Shown here piece by piece: positions 41,159 through 54,400 of a stretch of 64,000 nucleotides of DNA. Within the stretch, counting starts at the first letter, position 1. Each line of letters starts with the position of its first letter. This stretch comes from Halocafeteria seosinensis. Taxonomy: Eukaryota; Sar; Bigyra; Bicosoecida. The notes under the pieces were generated by a model. The model was not told where the DNA came from. It saw only the letters and a list, made by a program, of their open reading frames with translations, and made no database searches. The stretch covers positions 62,001 to 126,000 of the forward strand of contig LVLI01000118.1 of the NCBI GenBank assembly GCA_001687465.1. Reading direction: 5' to 3'. A program made the translations under genes and the position numbers.

Positions 41159-42081
41159 CGTCCCTCCACGTCGAGGCGGGATATGTCATGTGTGGAGTCA
41201 AAGCAATGGACAATTTACAAAGAATGTTGTGTATTGTATTATGACGGTGGCGTAGTCGCTTGAAGTTGAAGATCCACTGATTCAATCATTCAATGACACT
41301 CAGACTGTGGTTGACAGCACATATGATAATCAAGCTTGGGTTGTGTGTATTCAACTTCAACTATAGTAAGTACCCGTTAGCCGAGGCTACGCCTCCCTTC
41401 ATACGCCGTATTGGGCATTACCAAATGCAACCACTTGCGCAGCGTTCTGCAGTTGCTCGCCGCACCGAACAGCTTACTAAGCTGAGCTTAGGCGCAATCG
41501 AAGATCCCTGACAAACAAGACCGGATCCGTTACCCTTAGATTAGACGGCCTATCATACAGCTCCATGATAATACCATTTCATAAATTACCCTATGGTACT
41601 TGTAAACCAGTACTAAAAAATACACAGGAGTTGGTTTACTCAAAGCTCATGATACTATGCCAAATGAGCTACAAACACAGTTTCGGGCTCCGGCATTGGG
41701 AGATTCGGAATTCAATGAATCAATTCTCGTGCTCGCAGACGAGCCGTAGGCAAGCAGTCCAATCAAAAAATTGACACAGATTAGCAGGGGGCAGGGGTGG
41801 GCTTCTTGAGCAAAATAGCGCAAGGCCTTCGTACAGAAAACAGTGTATAGGAGTTCACACGCGTCCGATAATACAAATAGGGTCATTACCGCATGATTGT
41901 AGTAGAGACGTTTCCGTGCAATGGGGAGTTGTCTGTATTCGCCTGATTCAATGGTTCATATAGATCAAAGTGTCATTGATAGTACTCCACCTTTTCTTGA
42001 GTTGATAGCCATGGATAGGTTCGTCCAAGATTCGCTGCGGGTTACTCTTCCGGTAAGTAATACCAACAGATGGGCAACCAG
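41159..42081. other. Intergenic region with two weak short ORFs
   Basis: This 923-bp spacer lies between the 5' end of the kinase gene and the 3' end of the first PP2A B''-like gene. A plus-strand ATG frame of 72 codons (41293-41511) and another of 54 codons (41921-42085) have protein-like composition. The latter contains a GTAAGT donor at 42052 and shares a CTAG stop overlap with the PP2A gene. Neither is recognisable. No RNA gene or repeat was seen. Confidence 0.4.
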
Positions 42082-43969
42082 CTAGTCATAGCGGCCCAGC
42101 AGGCCATCGATGAATGCTCCATTCAGACGATGTTCCCTCTGAAAGTTTGCGTATTCGTGTACGCGCAGCTCAACGTCGCTTACAGACGATCTGATGAAGA
42201 CGTCATAGAGTAAGTAGCCACAGCCGGTGCGTCGAATATCCATGAGAGATATGCGAAAATCACCAGTACAACTCACCCACTTCGGTTTGACCATATCCAG
42301 AGTGACTAGCATTGTCTTGTCGATAATTTCTTGGGAGATCATAATGTTGGATTGCATTAGTTTCTGTCTGTAAACCCATTCCAAGTCGGACCTGCTCAGG
42401 TAACCATCGTCGTCGAAGTCCAAAATCCGGAACCAATACCCGATACTGTGGACACTCATTGCATCTTCATGGGCAAAGAAGAACAAAAGAAATTTTTCAA
42501 AGCCAGCCCCATTCCCCGTTAGCGGAAGAACAGTATCTAATATCCTCGGATGAAGATCAAGATTCTCCACTAGTGTCAGGCTATCCTTGGTGATGATTGA
42601 TTGCTGGCTCCACTCCCCCGCCTTCTCTGAAACAAGAGCATTGCAAAAAGTCCCATAAATTGTCTCGAATCTGACGACGTTAAATGCTGGTAATTGGGAC
42701 AGCCGATTCACGGCGCACTGGTAAAAGATATCCACTACATTGCTTTGAGACAGCTTGTGTAAGGTCGTGAATTTGGTCGACACCCCTTCAAGAGAAGACA
42801 GTATACTCACGAGTACATACTTGATATAGGCTTTTCGCTTCGTAGGCTGTTTTCTAAGGGATGCTAAGTCAGGATGTCTGTCAATCAGGGCCTCGATGAA
42901 TGGCTTTAGATGCCTCCGATCAATTCTTTCCCATTTCCATTCCTCGGCAATTTTGGAACATTGGTATATTTCGTGTCCTTGACTTGTTTCTAGTGACAAG
43001 ATTTCGTCCTTTTGTGGCTCATGAATCAATTTAAGGAACTTTTCTCTTGCATTTGCACTGCAAAAATCGTCTGTGCAAAATCTCAAGAAATCTCTGAGTC
43101 CTATTCGATCATTTTCTGAAGAATTTGGGGGCTCACTATTCTCATCTTCATCCTCTGGGATCCATGGAGCTTCTCTAAATTCTAGCACCTTCTCTTGGCA
43201 CAATTGTTGAATAACGGACTTGTATTGCTTGATTCGTTTGAAAAGCACAACTCCAAAATATGCAGGGAGACGGCAGTATTGCTTGACTAGATCGCGGAAG
43301 CCCTGACACGTGGAGGAAAGCCGCCAGGAGTTCTCCCGAAAGACGGTCAACACAAACTTTGGTATATCAGTAAGATATCTCGGAACGCAAGTTTGTTCTG
43401 ATGGAAGTCCCGCGGCTCTCGGGTAAATTCTAGTTAGTTCGCGCCTGGCAACACAAACGGCCTCAATACAGCTCGTAAGTGTTTCATGCAACATTTTGGT
43501 GGTAGCACTTCTTCGTTTGACTAAGCAATGCAAGTCGGCATTCAAAAATGGGCGATTTCTGGTCGAAGGTATGATGCCAATTCTCATGTGTGTTCGCGCT
43601 TCCGCTCGATCCTGTAAAATACAAAACAGCGGCATATGTTGGAAAACGCACATGGAAAATCATGGCTAACGCCTTCTTTACCTTGCTGATAGAGACCATC
43701 GATTCCAGTACAGCCGATGACTGACAATCCACGACGTCGTACACGAATAGGACTGGCCACAGGTCAACCGGTGATCCGAGGTGTTCCGTTTCTTCTTTGA
43801 GTTCTTCTGAATTCTTGGCAACTTGGAGTATCAGAGGTAATGTTTTTGCAGCCTCCTGGTAAAGCGGTATGAGCTCCGTAGAAGCGAACAGGATCACCTG
43901 AAGTACACTCTCTCCCGAAGATGTCTTCGTCTGCATACGTGAGGAAACAGGCCGGGAATCGGACGGCAT
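42082..43969 (-). CDS. PP2A regulatory subunit B''-like protein 1, with N-terminal receiver-like domain
   Basis: Two exons, 43969-43682 and 43611-42082, give 605 aa, with a 70-bp intron. From about residue 150 to the end it follows the B'' (PR72/PR130/TONNEAU2-like) pattern. There is a domain with an EF-hand-like fold beginning IPKFVLTVF, then RLPAYFGVVLFKRI, LRDFLRFC, VDIFYQCAVNRLSQLPAFNV and FEKFLLFFFAHEDAMSV. The EF hand that follows is complete, DFDDDGYLSRSD. B'' subunits target PP2A to substrates and bind calcium. Residues ~15-135 alternate strands and helices (LQVILFASTELIPLY, VLFVYDVVD, MRIGIIPST) like a CheY receiver, with an Asp at the end of the third strand. The receiver call is an inference from pattern. 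The neighbour at 44813-46967 is a diverged tandem copy. Confidence 0.85.
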
Positions 43970-44812
43970 ATCTGCCTATTTCTCTTTAAAGACTAAAGTG
44001 AGGAGCTTCTACGTCAAGGGTTACGAGGATGTAATTCCGAGCTTCAATTAGCCTCATGCCGCGTAATTTGGGCAGCATGCTTCCTATTCACTTGACTTGG
44101 GTCAGTTCCACGGGGTTTCCAGGATACCGGTACAATGACCGCAGAGGCGACTCTCTTTTTCAATAGACCAGAACGAGGCAAATAAGGCACCATGTAAGCT
44201 AAACTAATGAGTTGTTCTCAATAAAGTAGGCTGGTTTCCCAGGTCCCGAGAGCTTCTTTGGGACAAAGACCATAAAGTCAGCCTCCGAGGAGTGGAACAG
44301 GTGTTCTCCACAAGCCCCCTGCAGACCGGATACTCCCGATAGCAGTACAAAGAAGACTTGCCTGTACTCGTGCAATTTGTATGCGCTTGACAATCCCAAA
44401 ATATTCAGCCCCAACAAGCGAGAAAGTGGTTTGGGAGTGTGACGTTATTTTGTTTCCGGCGCGGGGCCGCGGACTTTGCTACTGCCATCTCAGGTATTGG
44501 CTACTACCACACTTAACAGTGGCACTTGCTGCCGTGAATAGCCAGCCCATTTATCAGCAATTGGGGTAGCCACCCGTGTGAAAATGAAAACGACAGCGGC
44601 TACTATTCACTACGGCAGAGATTGTGTTAGCTGCCAGCTGCAGTGCAGTTTCCTGCGGACTTGTCAAAAACGTGCCAGCCGACGGACCTTCAACGTTCGC
44701 TGCGCTGCATGGTACGGATGCCGCAAATACTGTATGTAGTGCAGCCAGCAGGTGGTGGTTGTTACGTCTTTGTAATTGTGTTTATTTCGAAAATCGAATG
44801 GAGTCGCATCCC
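43970..44812. other. Spacer between tandem PP2A B''-like genes, with an imperfect inverted repeat
   Basis: No coding exon is supported. An inverted repeat of about 15-20 bp pairs CTGCCGTGAATAGCC (about 44531-44545) with GGCTACTATTCACTACGGCAG (about 44597-44617), separated by ~50 bp. A GC-rich block (GGCGCGGGGCCGCGG) at about 44459-44473 precedes it. These could belong to the promoter of gene 1 or the terminator of gene 2. Confidence 0.4.
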
Positions 44813-46967
44813 CTATTCGGCTGTCGCTGCTGGAGTCACTGGACAAGCAAGGAATTGACTAGGTGGTCGCGTTGGAATAATTACTTGCCTTTCAAGCGGC
44901 TGCAATGACGAAGAAACAAACAAATCAAATACCACAAACCCCGCTCCACTCTTCCTGATCTCAAAAGGGGATATGCGGAACTCTCGAGAAGATTGGTTGG
45001 TCACAGGATGAATAGCATCCATAAGCTTGCACATCGCGTTATGCCCCAACGTCGACGCTTGTTCAGAGGAAACACCGGCTGCAATGAGCTTCTCTCGATA
45101 AACCACCTCGAGATCCTGACGACTAAGATACCCATCATCATCTATATCCAAGGCTCGGCACCAATATTCCACACTAAGGTCGCGCATGCGGTCTTCTTTC
45201 GCTAGTAAGAACCACATGTAGTCTTCAAAATCTAATCTTCCCTGTTCACTAGTATTCAGAAGCTTAACATTGGAACGAAAAATTCTTTCCAGCACAGTGT
45301 GAGTTATGGGAAGACTCATTGCGGACTGTAGTCCTTCACGGTGTATCGTTGCATTGACTTCCTGCGTCTGTTGGCTACAGCCGGATGCTTGGCTATTAGA
45401 CAAGGCTCTCTGAAACACCTCGTGTGCCTCTTCGAAATATCTTAGGCTAAAGGGTAATACCTGGGACAACTTGCATGTAGCACACTTATAAAAGAGGTTA
45501 GCAACTCCTGACTCCCTTAGGTGCCGAGTGGGAACGCATCCCTGGCAAAAGCCGTTTAAAGAAGCAAACACACTGGTCAACACACATGTAACATATCTGC
45601 TCTTGCGCTCGGCATCCTCCCTAAGTTGTCGAAGATCGGGATGCCTTTCCACCAGTGCTTCTACCAAAGGTTGAAGATCTTCCATATAAACTCGATTCCT
45701 ACTCAAAGATGGCAGTTTTCCTCGAGTTGACGAGGAATCGTCGGTTTCCATTTCCAAAACCGTTTCGCAACTCGGTGGTATGACAGCTCTAAGAAACCTT
45801 GACATGCGCCCGCTGTACCTGACCGCTGGGGTCCAAAACCTTAGAAAGTCCCTCAAACTGATAGCAGAAGGATCCTCGGTGCTTTGCTTCCTGGTATTTG
45901 GAAATCCGGGAACACTGTCTAGACTGGTGGGAGCAAGAGACCCTCGCTCTATTAGTTGCTGTGTTAATGAGCGATACTGTTGGATGCGTCGAAATACCAA
46001 GCTGTCGAAATAGGCAGGGAACTTGCATGCTTGCTTCAAAAGTCGCCGAAAACGTGGATCTTCTGCATGTAGCTTTTCGCTTCCGTCTCCTCCGAATGAT
46101 ACGACAACCTCCTCGGGTATCTCCGCTAGGTATGATGGAGTCACCTCGCTTACTGGTGTACTCGTGGGATCTTCGACATCCTGGGCATTCATATCTACTT
46201 TCTCAATTGAGGGCGACTGAGACATTGAGATCGTGCGAGAGGGCCGAGGAAGCTCTCCACTTCCTGATGGGCTGGTGGCATCCACTTCGCCGACGTTCGG
46301 GGTCTCAATAGGTTGCAATGAGCCCATACCTTGAGACATGTTTTCCCCATGTCTACTATCGGAATGATCGCCACCTGGGTTATTAATCTGGGATTTTAGG
46401 CAATGAAGCACTACACCTCTGATATCATGCTCCGTTCGCCGAACGAGAACTCGCTCGTTAGGATGCCAGTCGTTTCTACCTGTGGACGAAATGACCCACC
46501 GTGACGCTGGAGAAACGTTCTCCTGTCCAACATGTTCAAAAACCATAAAAAATTGAATGCGTCAGAACAGCTGTATTCACCATACTCAATCTTACCTTGA
46601 CCATCTCTATCATCTGTGGAATGGCATATCCGCAACTTGGGTCGTCAATTTCGAACAAAAACACGCAGTTGGGTGGAACAGACTCAAGTAAGCATCGCAG
46701 TTCGTTGACCGATGATGCCCCTACAAGGCATACGGAGAGGTCACGGCAAACATGTGAATAATATTGTAAGAGGTCGCGGGAGGAAATAATGACCGCCGTA
46801 GGGGTATTCTCCTCGTTTATAGTTCTCGGACTTGCTTCTCGATGCGGAAACGATGGTAAACACGTGGCACTGCGGCTGCCGCTGAGGCGCTTCTCCTGTT
46901 TCGAAGCTGTATCTGACGAACCACCAAAGTTCAGCAAACGCTTAGCAGTATCTCTTAGTCTCCCCAT
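44813..46967 (-). CDS. PP2A regulatory subunit B''-like protein 2, with N-terminal receiver-like domain
   Basis: Two exons, 46967-46596 and 46522-44813, give 693 aa. The 73-bp intron sits at the position equivalent to that of gene 1. The B'' part (from ~residue 275) reads YFDSLVFRRIQQYRS, LRDFLRFWTP, VANLFYKCATCKLSQVLPF, FEDYMWFLLAKEDRM and the EF hand DIDDDGYLSRQD, ending EFRISPFEIRKSGAG. The N-terminal ~60 residues are basic and polar. Residues ~60-175 again look like a receiver fold: TAVIISSRDLLQYY, VCLVGASSVNELR, CVFLFEIDDP, RWVISSTG. Here the residue aligned with the phospho-acceptor Asp seems to be Glu. A ~100-residue polar linker separates the two halves. The shared intron position and domain order show that genes 1 and 2 arose by tandem duplication. 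Confidence 0.86.
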
Positions 46968-48470
46968 TTCACTCAAGCTTTCAAGCAGAATCCACGATTA
47001 CGCGTACACTACACTGAGTATACACAGTACCTGCGGAGCATCTGCCGGATCGTGTACCGTTGCGCTGCAAAGATCAGTGTAATCCAGATAAACGAAGGAA
47101 GTCATATTAGATTGTCGGAAACAAACATTAACAGTGGCACAGTAGTGAGTCACTGCTATAGTATCTTGCTGCTGACTCGGCCCACAGCAGGAGACGGTCG
47201 CTTCCACTCACAACTCCGGTCCGCCATTTCGCCATCCGTCCATCGGATGTAGAAATAACCCTTGCGTACACTGCTCAATGGACTCAAATGACTCTTCCCA
47301 AACGCAAAGACCAAGAAAGAGAATTTATAGCGAAGTAATTGGAATGTTCAATACCGTCACCGGCGGACGCGTTACCTGAGCCGAGAGGCTCGGCGAGGGT
47401 CCGCAAACTTACCGGTATAAGTTCAAGTTAAGAACAGTAAAATAGAAACCAGCAGTCACAAGGAGCCGACACCGTGGCGCGTAATATACGGATTCACGTG
47501 TGACCCAGGCAATCGTATCAACGGGATCTTCCTCTGGTGTGCACACAGGCCCCAAGCTGCAGAAAGTGTTCCCAGTACGAGGTAGCGGATCTCCGAGAGT
47601 GAGTTTACGCCAGCAGAAGGGTATAGTATAGAGCAGAACCGTTCAGTAGTTTTCCGGCTCACATGCGCAAAGCTGGTCTCTCGACACAGATTATGTAAGC
47701 GTTCTGTAGCGTGTCGGCGTCTGAAGGGGTAGCGTACATTGACAACACATTCTGACGTAACAGGATTCTTCGCTTCTGGACACCTCGCACCCGAGGCTCA
47801 AGGCCCTCGCCGTTATGCGCTGCCGAGTTCACCTGAAGCCTACCTAAGATACCCTCAGCGCAATACTATGCATGAAGTCACTATACTTCAGAGCAGTGGG
47901 ATACGTTTTTACTGTACCTCGGCGGCGACGAAAATCACCTTCATTTTACAAACTGGTTGTACAAGCACGGAGCTTGCAATAACACGTTACGGCCGCCGAA
48001 GCTGAGCGACCGATAGCTACTTCATGCTATCCACTTTTACTTGATTAGTTTTGAGTTTCAACAACAAAAGTCATGAGACGTTGTTTACATCCAAGACTTT
48101 CGTTTTTAGTGCATGACGGGAATTCTTGATCCTCTTAGCGAAGAACTACCAATCTCCCGGGCGCGAAGTGGTGGTAGCTAGCTAGTAACGTACAACGGCG
48201 ACAACAACTTGCTGTAGAACAAGGAGAAAAATGAAGAATAGCTCGAAAGGCAATGTGGAATGCGAGGAAGGACTAGGTACTGTAGATGGGCAATGTGAAA
48301 GAACAACTTGACCTCATCGTGATATTACGATGGTTGAGCCTTAACAACCACCGCCGTTGCAACTACAATCCCGATTATGGATTACCACTTTTCTCTGCCA
48401 AAATTGTAGATCTAAACTATCCATTGTATTGCTTCTTTTCACTGCTACATCCACCCACTCACTTCAAGAG
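46968..48470. other. Intergenic region, 1.5 kb, no supported gene
   Basis: This lies between the 5' end of PP2A B''-like gene 2 and the 3' end of the giant PHD gene. Short frames exist on both strands but none has homology, splice support or convincing composition. A perfect small hairpin, GCCGAGAGGCTCGGC, occurs at about 47380-47394. The region may contain the promoter of the PP2A gene and long UTRs. Confidence 0.45.
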
Positions 48471-51400
48471 TTACTGCGACGACGGCAATTGCGTCTGTCT
48501 TCGTGCATTACGCCGAAGAGATGTACCCGCGGACGATGCCTGGGCGCTCTTCTTGGAGTTTGCATTGTTCTGTGCTTCTTTAGTGCTCCTACCTCTTTTC
48601 TTCCGGTTTGTCTGCATTTGTGGAGTGGTCTCACGTCCNGCGGGATACGATACCCCCTCCGCCGAAACAGGAACCGCCGCAGGACTGTAGTCATTAGACT
48701 GAGAAGTTTGCGCAGCAGCGACAGTTGCAGTGGCCGAGTTAGCCGACGAACACGTCGCAGCATAAGGGGTTCTTGCTTCAACGGACACTGTGTAAGTGGA
48801 CTCCACAGAAAATGACTCTGTGCTCACTACGGCAGAGCTATTTGTAGCAACCGTGGAGGCAGTTGCGCAACGAGCGACCTCCGTCGAACTTGCTGCTGTA
48901 TCCGCAGGAGTCCTAGCACCCGTTGACGATTTAACAGCATGGAGAGCAGTGGTTTCAGCACCAGAACCACGACTATTTGCATCAGTATCAGTTCTTGGCT
49001 TCTTCCCCGTCCGCATTGTTTCAGATAGCCATTTGGTTGCTTCTGTAGCAGCGCGACGCTTCCCTCGGCCACCTGAAGGCGTAGGTTCACTAACTTCTGG
49101 TTCCATAATTTCGATGGTATTGTCGTCCTTCTTTCTGACTTCATTAGCAGCAATTTGGTCTCTCAATGCTCTCTGCTTCATCCAAAAGTCTCTAGCTTGG
49201 CGTAAGTGCTCTTTATTCACGTTGTGTCTCATACTATCCCACAGTTTCCATGGTGGAGTGTTGTACGGCGAACCGAAGATCCCCCCTGCACCTCCTACAT
49301 TGAAATGGGTGCGACGAATTTTGTCTTCTCTATTAACAGTGAATCCTCCAGTGAACGGATTGTATTTCCGCACAAGCGCATGCCCGTTGATTCGAATGAT
49401 TTGAAGAGCCGCATATGCCGTCCCATCGACGCCTTTCATTCCTTCGCCTGCGTCTGAGCCAAGCAAGGGTGGCAGTCCCTTTTCTTCGCGGGCTTTGTTA
49501 GCAGCCTGATACAGAGCCTGTCGGTCAGTTATTCCTTCAATAGTAGGAAAGAAGACATCGTCACCTCTGTAACCCCATAGGGAAAACAAACCTCTCCAAG
49601 GTGCGAGGCGTGGCTCACACCACGGGCACCAGATGTCTCCGCGAGCGTCTACAAGGACATCGGTAACTGAGTGATAGTACCATTCACCTTCTTCAGGATT
49701 TTTGCCCCCGTTCCGTATTTGCTCTTGGGTGGCAGGTTCTAGTCCCAAACAGTGGAAATGAAACCATTCATCACATGATGAACAAGCAATCATGGGGGAT
49801 GCATCGTTAAGGTACGGCTTCCGGCACACGCAGAGAGGTACGCGGTCTTCCTCAGAAGTATTCCGCACAATTTGCTCGCCCTTCTCATTGGTGTGAATGA
49901 CTACCAGATCCGCTTTAGAGCGACTTTGGGAGCTGCTTTGAACAGTAGCAGGAGCAGAGCCGGTGTTGTACGCGTTAGCTTGACCTTTAGACTTCTTGTG
50001 ACCTGGGCTCACTATCGACTGCCAATCCATGACTATGTCGTCTACACATCCATATTCCCGGGTCCATCCTCGCGCTATTTGTTCCATCTTCTTTGCAGCT
50101 GCAATAAACGCTTCCGGTGTTAACTTCGCTGGACAGAAGGGAATGAGATCGGTCCCCAGTAACCTGCTTCGCCAGTACGAATCCGTATTCTTAGGTACGT
50201 TCACATTTCCTGAAGACTTGCCCCCACTCCAATGAAATGAATGAGGGTCGCTATACATAGGCTTCAAAGGGAGATACAGCAACTCCCCTTGTCTTCTTCC
50301 ACGAACTGAAACTTGTCTCAATACAAATTCGCCAGCCTTGGGAGTGGTAGGAGGCTGCTTCATACGCTGCTCCTTTTGCAGCTCAACTTCAGGATTACCC
50401 AGGGCGGAGCGAAGAAGAGACGGTTGCTGCAACAACACCTGAATACGCTGATATGCTCTTTCACAAAGCTCTCTTGGAAAGAGATACAATGGAATACCGG
50501 GAAAAAAATGTACCAGAACATTCACTGGTTCGAAGTCTTGCGAACTTCTATCGACTTTTCGTCCGTGAGAGCTTGTTTGCGATGCTTGGGACTCGTCGGA
50601 GAAACCGGGGTAGCCTAAAAATTGCTTTAGAGCATTAATTCCGGGGAGTTCGAGCTCTTTCTCTGCATTGCGCACAGAACCCCCTTTTTCGCGTGAGGAT
50701 CTCGTCGTCTTCGATAGCTCAAATTTCTCCAGCAATTTGTTCTTCCAGTCATATCTGGGCGCACCTGACTTCCGCCGCGCGTTTCGGAAGTTGTCCTGAT
50801 GAGACTTCTCCCGTTGCTCTTGAAGTGCGGCAGAAAGCCGCAGTTTTTGAACCGGCTCTTTGCTCTCTGCAGTTGGCTCGCGACAGTTCGTACAAAACAC
50901 AAGCAGAATTGGGGATTCTCCACTTAGCGCCCTCTCTGCCACACTCGTCGCAGCCGCCCTGGCAGAGCTGGATGGGGTATATAACCATTTCGGAGCCTTT
51001 TCCAGGTCCGAGGAAGGGGGGTTCATATCAATAGTAATGTCGTTCTTCCGCAGGGCATCCACTGCTTCTGGTGAGCATTCAATAGAACTCTGTAAGAATG
51101 CTCTAGCGAGATCCTGACTTGCAACAAGAGGAGCAGTAGACCTAAACCCTTTAGTATCTTTCCTTAGAGTTCGTCCAGCGTTTCCCATGGTGCATTCCTC
51201 CAAATACTTCTGCCACATTGTAATATACTCTTCTTTGGCATGTGCTCCAGCCACCAACAAGCCACGGGCCAAAGCACAATAAGGATGCACATTATGAGAA
51301 CATCCTGGAGTCTGACAAGGAACGCAGAGCCCTTGCTGCAGCTTACAAACGCTACAAGTAGCCGGTTCCGAACAGTAAACGTTCCGAGCAAACCAACCTT

Positions 51401-54400
51401 TCATTGAGTTTGGCTCGACCCCTCGAATAGGCTCCATACTGGAAGAAGCAGGCACCACAATAGGACATGCGTCACGAACCACTCCTTTTTTGCACGCATG
51501 CACGCGGCTCATACGAGACTGATACCGCACATGGGCAACTGGTCCTTGTGTTATGCCGGCGAGCCGGGCGCAAACAACGTGGATCCAATTCCTTCGACCT
51601 TCCGCAGCATCTGTAGCTTTCATTGCTCCACGGCTAACGCCACAGGCCACACAAGGAATATGCAGGGGAGTGTGACGTTGAAGGGCGGCTTTCGCTCCAC
51701 CAGCTGCGGCACACACATCACAGAACCAATCTCCCTCGGGAATGGCTATAACTCCATAACATCGTTGGTGTACCGCCAAGTTGCAACTCTCACAGAAGAC
51801 TATCTGGTTCGCCGGGTGGCTATCTCCACCATGACAAATAGAGCATACCGCATCAAGATCTTCTTCAGCTTGTTGCATGGCACGCTGACGTTCGATAGCA
51901 CGGCGCCGAGCCTCACGTTTCCATGCGCGCCAAGCCCTCCGATAGAACGAGCGGGTCTTCCATTGTGACTCTTCTTCATTAGTCTCCCGGTCCACTGTAG
52001 ATACAAATTTCCACGACTTAGTGTCGTTCCTGTGCATTAAGCTACGCAACTCATTCTGGAGAACAGAAATCTCGTCAGCTATTTCATCCTCTTGGACTCC
52101 CTGGGCAATATCCGTAATACCGGTGTCAGGCTTCTCTTTTTCATTACAACGGCTCTCTAGATCTTCCACTCCAAGGTGCACCGTGCGCAGAATGCGATCG
52201 CTCTGCAAGTGTAAGTGTAAAGGTACATATCGTGAACTGTTAGCATGAGCACGAGGAACTGCAGCTCTAGAAGGGCAATTGCCTGTTTGGGAACCTGTCG
52301 GATCATTGTCTATGGGACTACCCCGGGGGGAATCTTCAAACTCCGTGTCAACCTCTTCTTCGCCCAAGTTTTTTGAAGCATTGTTCTCTACGGGAGACAT
52401 CTCCCGGATTCCGACATGGAGCATACCGCCATGGCCACCCGCACTATTCTCTTCTTGTGTCTCCGCGGGATTAGTGTCAGATCCCTCAAGAGCTCTCTGA
52501 TGTGCCTCATCCACGCTCATGGTCGTCGGGTGCATATTGAAAATGCGCAAGTAGTATTCCACTGCCTCAGGTGTGCTATCACATAAAGCCGATGTTATGC
52601 CAACGCATAGAGCATGTTGGCAAGCAAGTGCAAACAAGAGGGTACCAGTTCTCGGCTCACTGCCCGGGTTGGATGCCGCTGCATTCTCTGTAGACTGTGT
52701 AGGGTGCCTTTCTTTAGGCGTAGGAAAATTGCATGTCAAGTCGCTATGAGATTCATCCTTCACAGCCTGGAGAGTAGCAACATACATCACCCGTTCTGGA
52801 GGTGGCCTCTTTCCTGCCCCAAGCTTGGATTGAGAAAACCACATAAAGTAGTAGTTAATAAAACCTACCAAATGGCCTTCCCGTTCCGCGACCAAAGTGA
52901 ACTCGTTCTTAGTCTCGAGTGAAGCTTGGAAATCTGCAGCGCAAGTAAACGCCTTGTTAACTCTGTTGATGACGTTAAGAAGAGATGAATCGTGCACCCT
53001 TGCATCTTCCTCCGAATCCAGCTTGATTTTCCTAGTACGAGAGGTAGCAAAGCGGAATTCAGTGTTCTGACATACACCCTTGTTCTTCGCCGCATTAAGC
53101 ATCTGGAGTAACGGAGGATAGGCATCTAAGTCTGCTACGTAGCTTTGACGCAGGTGGGAAAAATCATCTCCTTGTCCCCATCCGGCAAAGTGATTCGTAG
53201 TCGTAGTAGTAAATTCGCGAGGAGTATCTGATGCTTTGTAAGCACCACCGAATTTTCGTTCGAGTGACTCCACTGGCAGCGCATGCATTTCAGTGGCTTC
53301 TGAGGTAGACGAAGCGGAAGGAAGACTTACCCCCATGCTAAGCCTGGACGCGGCTCGTCTTGAAGACCCACGGTCCGAGCTGAAAAGCGATACATTGCAC
53401 CCGTCATACTCCATTTTCCTCCCAGCAGCATCGTCTTCTTCTTTCCATAGTTGCGTGAAATGCTTTCCCAAGGGTCTGGGCGGCTGAAAAGCCGTATCGT
53501 TACGGTCATGGGCTCGTGTCTTCATCTCATCACTTCGTTGTAGCGATTCTTCGGACCCGCGACTCCGGTCTTTCGGCTCCACCGGATACTTGTAACTCCT
53601 CTGGACTTCAAAATGAGTCAACCTATAATTAGCCAATTGGTTAACTAATCGTTGCTTTAAACTTCCTGATTCTGACGTGAGATCGTTAGCGGCAGAACGG
53701 AACGTTAGGGCACCTGCGGGACTTCCTCCTCCGCCTAGTTCTAGTCGTCGAAACTTCCTATTAGCCCCATGATGTTGTTCATCGTCAATTAGACGAAATC
53801 GCTTCCTTAGCGAGCGAGGAAGATTTCTTTCACAGCCATCCGTCAACACATGCCCCCATAGGAGTTCCTGATGGAACGCTTTTCTGGATCGTGCTTCATA
53901 AGCGAGCAAACTGGAAATCGGAGCGAGAACACCTTGTTTATCGACATACGGGTTACTGTAGTTCCGGTTAGAGGCAATGCCTTCGCACTCAAGTTCGACG
54001 TTAGCAACTACCTCTTCAAGAATTTTCGCTATGTCAGGATCGACAGGTGCATTCCTGCGATCACTCATGCCCCCTGTCTCATTGCCGCCTTCCTCGCACC
54101 GTTCCCGGCCACAGTAGAACAAAGAGAGCTCAGGTCTCTGAACGTCACCCTCCACAGAGTCCTGACTAGAGCTTCTGCGGAGCTTCGGCTCAGCAGCCAT
54201 CAGTGTGGCTATTCCACGCCGATTAGCCTTTTGAATTTCCTGCAAGAACTCGTAGCAGCGGATGTAGAACGGTGGTTGCAACGCGTGAAGTGGTGTTCCC
54301 TGGGCTGCGCTTAGCGATCTAATTTCGTGTCCATATCCTGATTTCAAACATTCAGACTTAGCCGTTCTGAACGTTATTCGCGTTTCCTGTGATGAATGCT

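Noticed and set aside
41921-42085. Plus-strand 54-codon ATG frame ending in the same CTAG as the PP2A gene
   Set aside because: Short, no homology. Sharing a CTAG happens by chance one time in four next to a TAG stop.
47739-48005. Plus-strand 88-codon frame in the 1.5-kb spacer
   Set aside because: It opens at a TTG, not an ATG, and shows no domain or splice signals.
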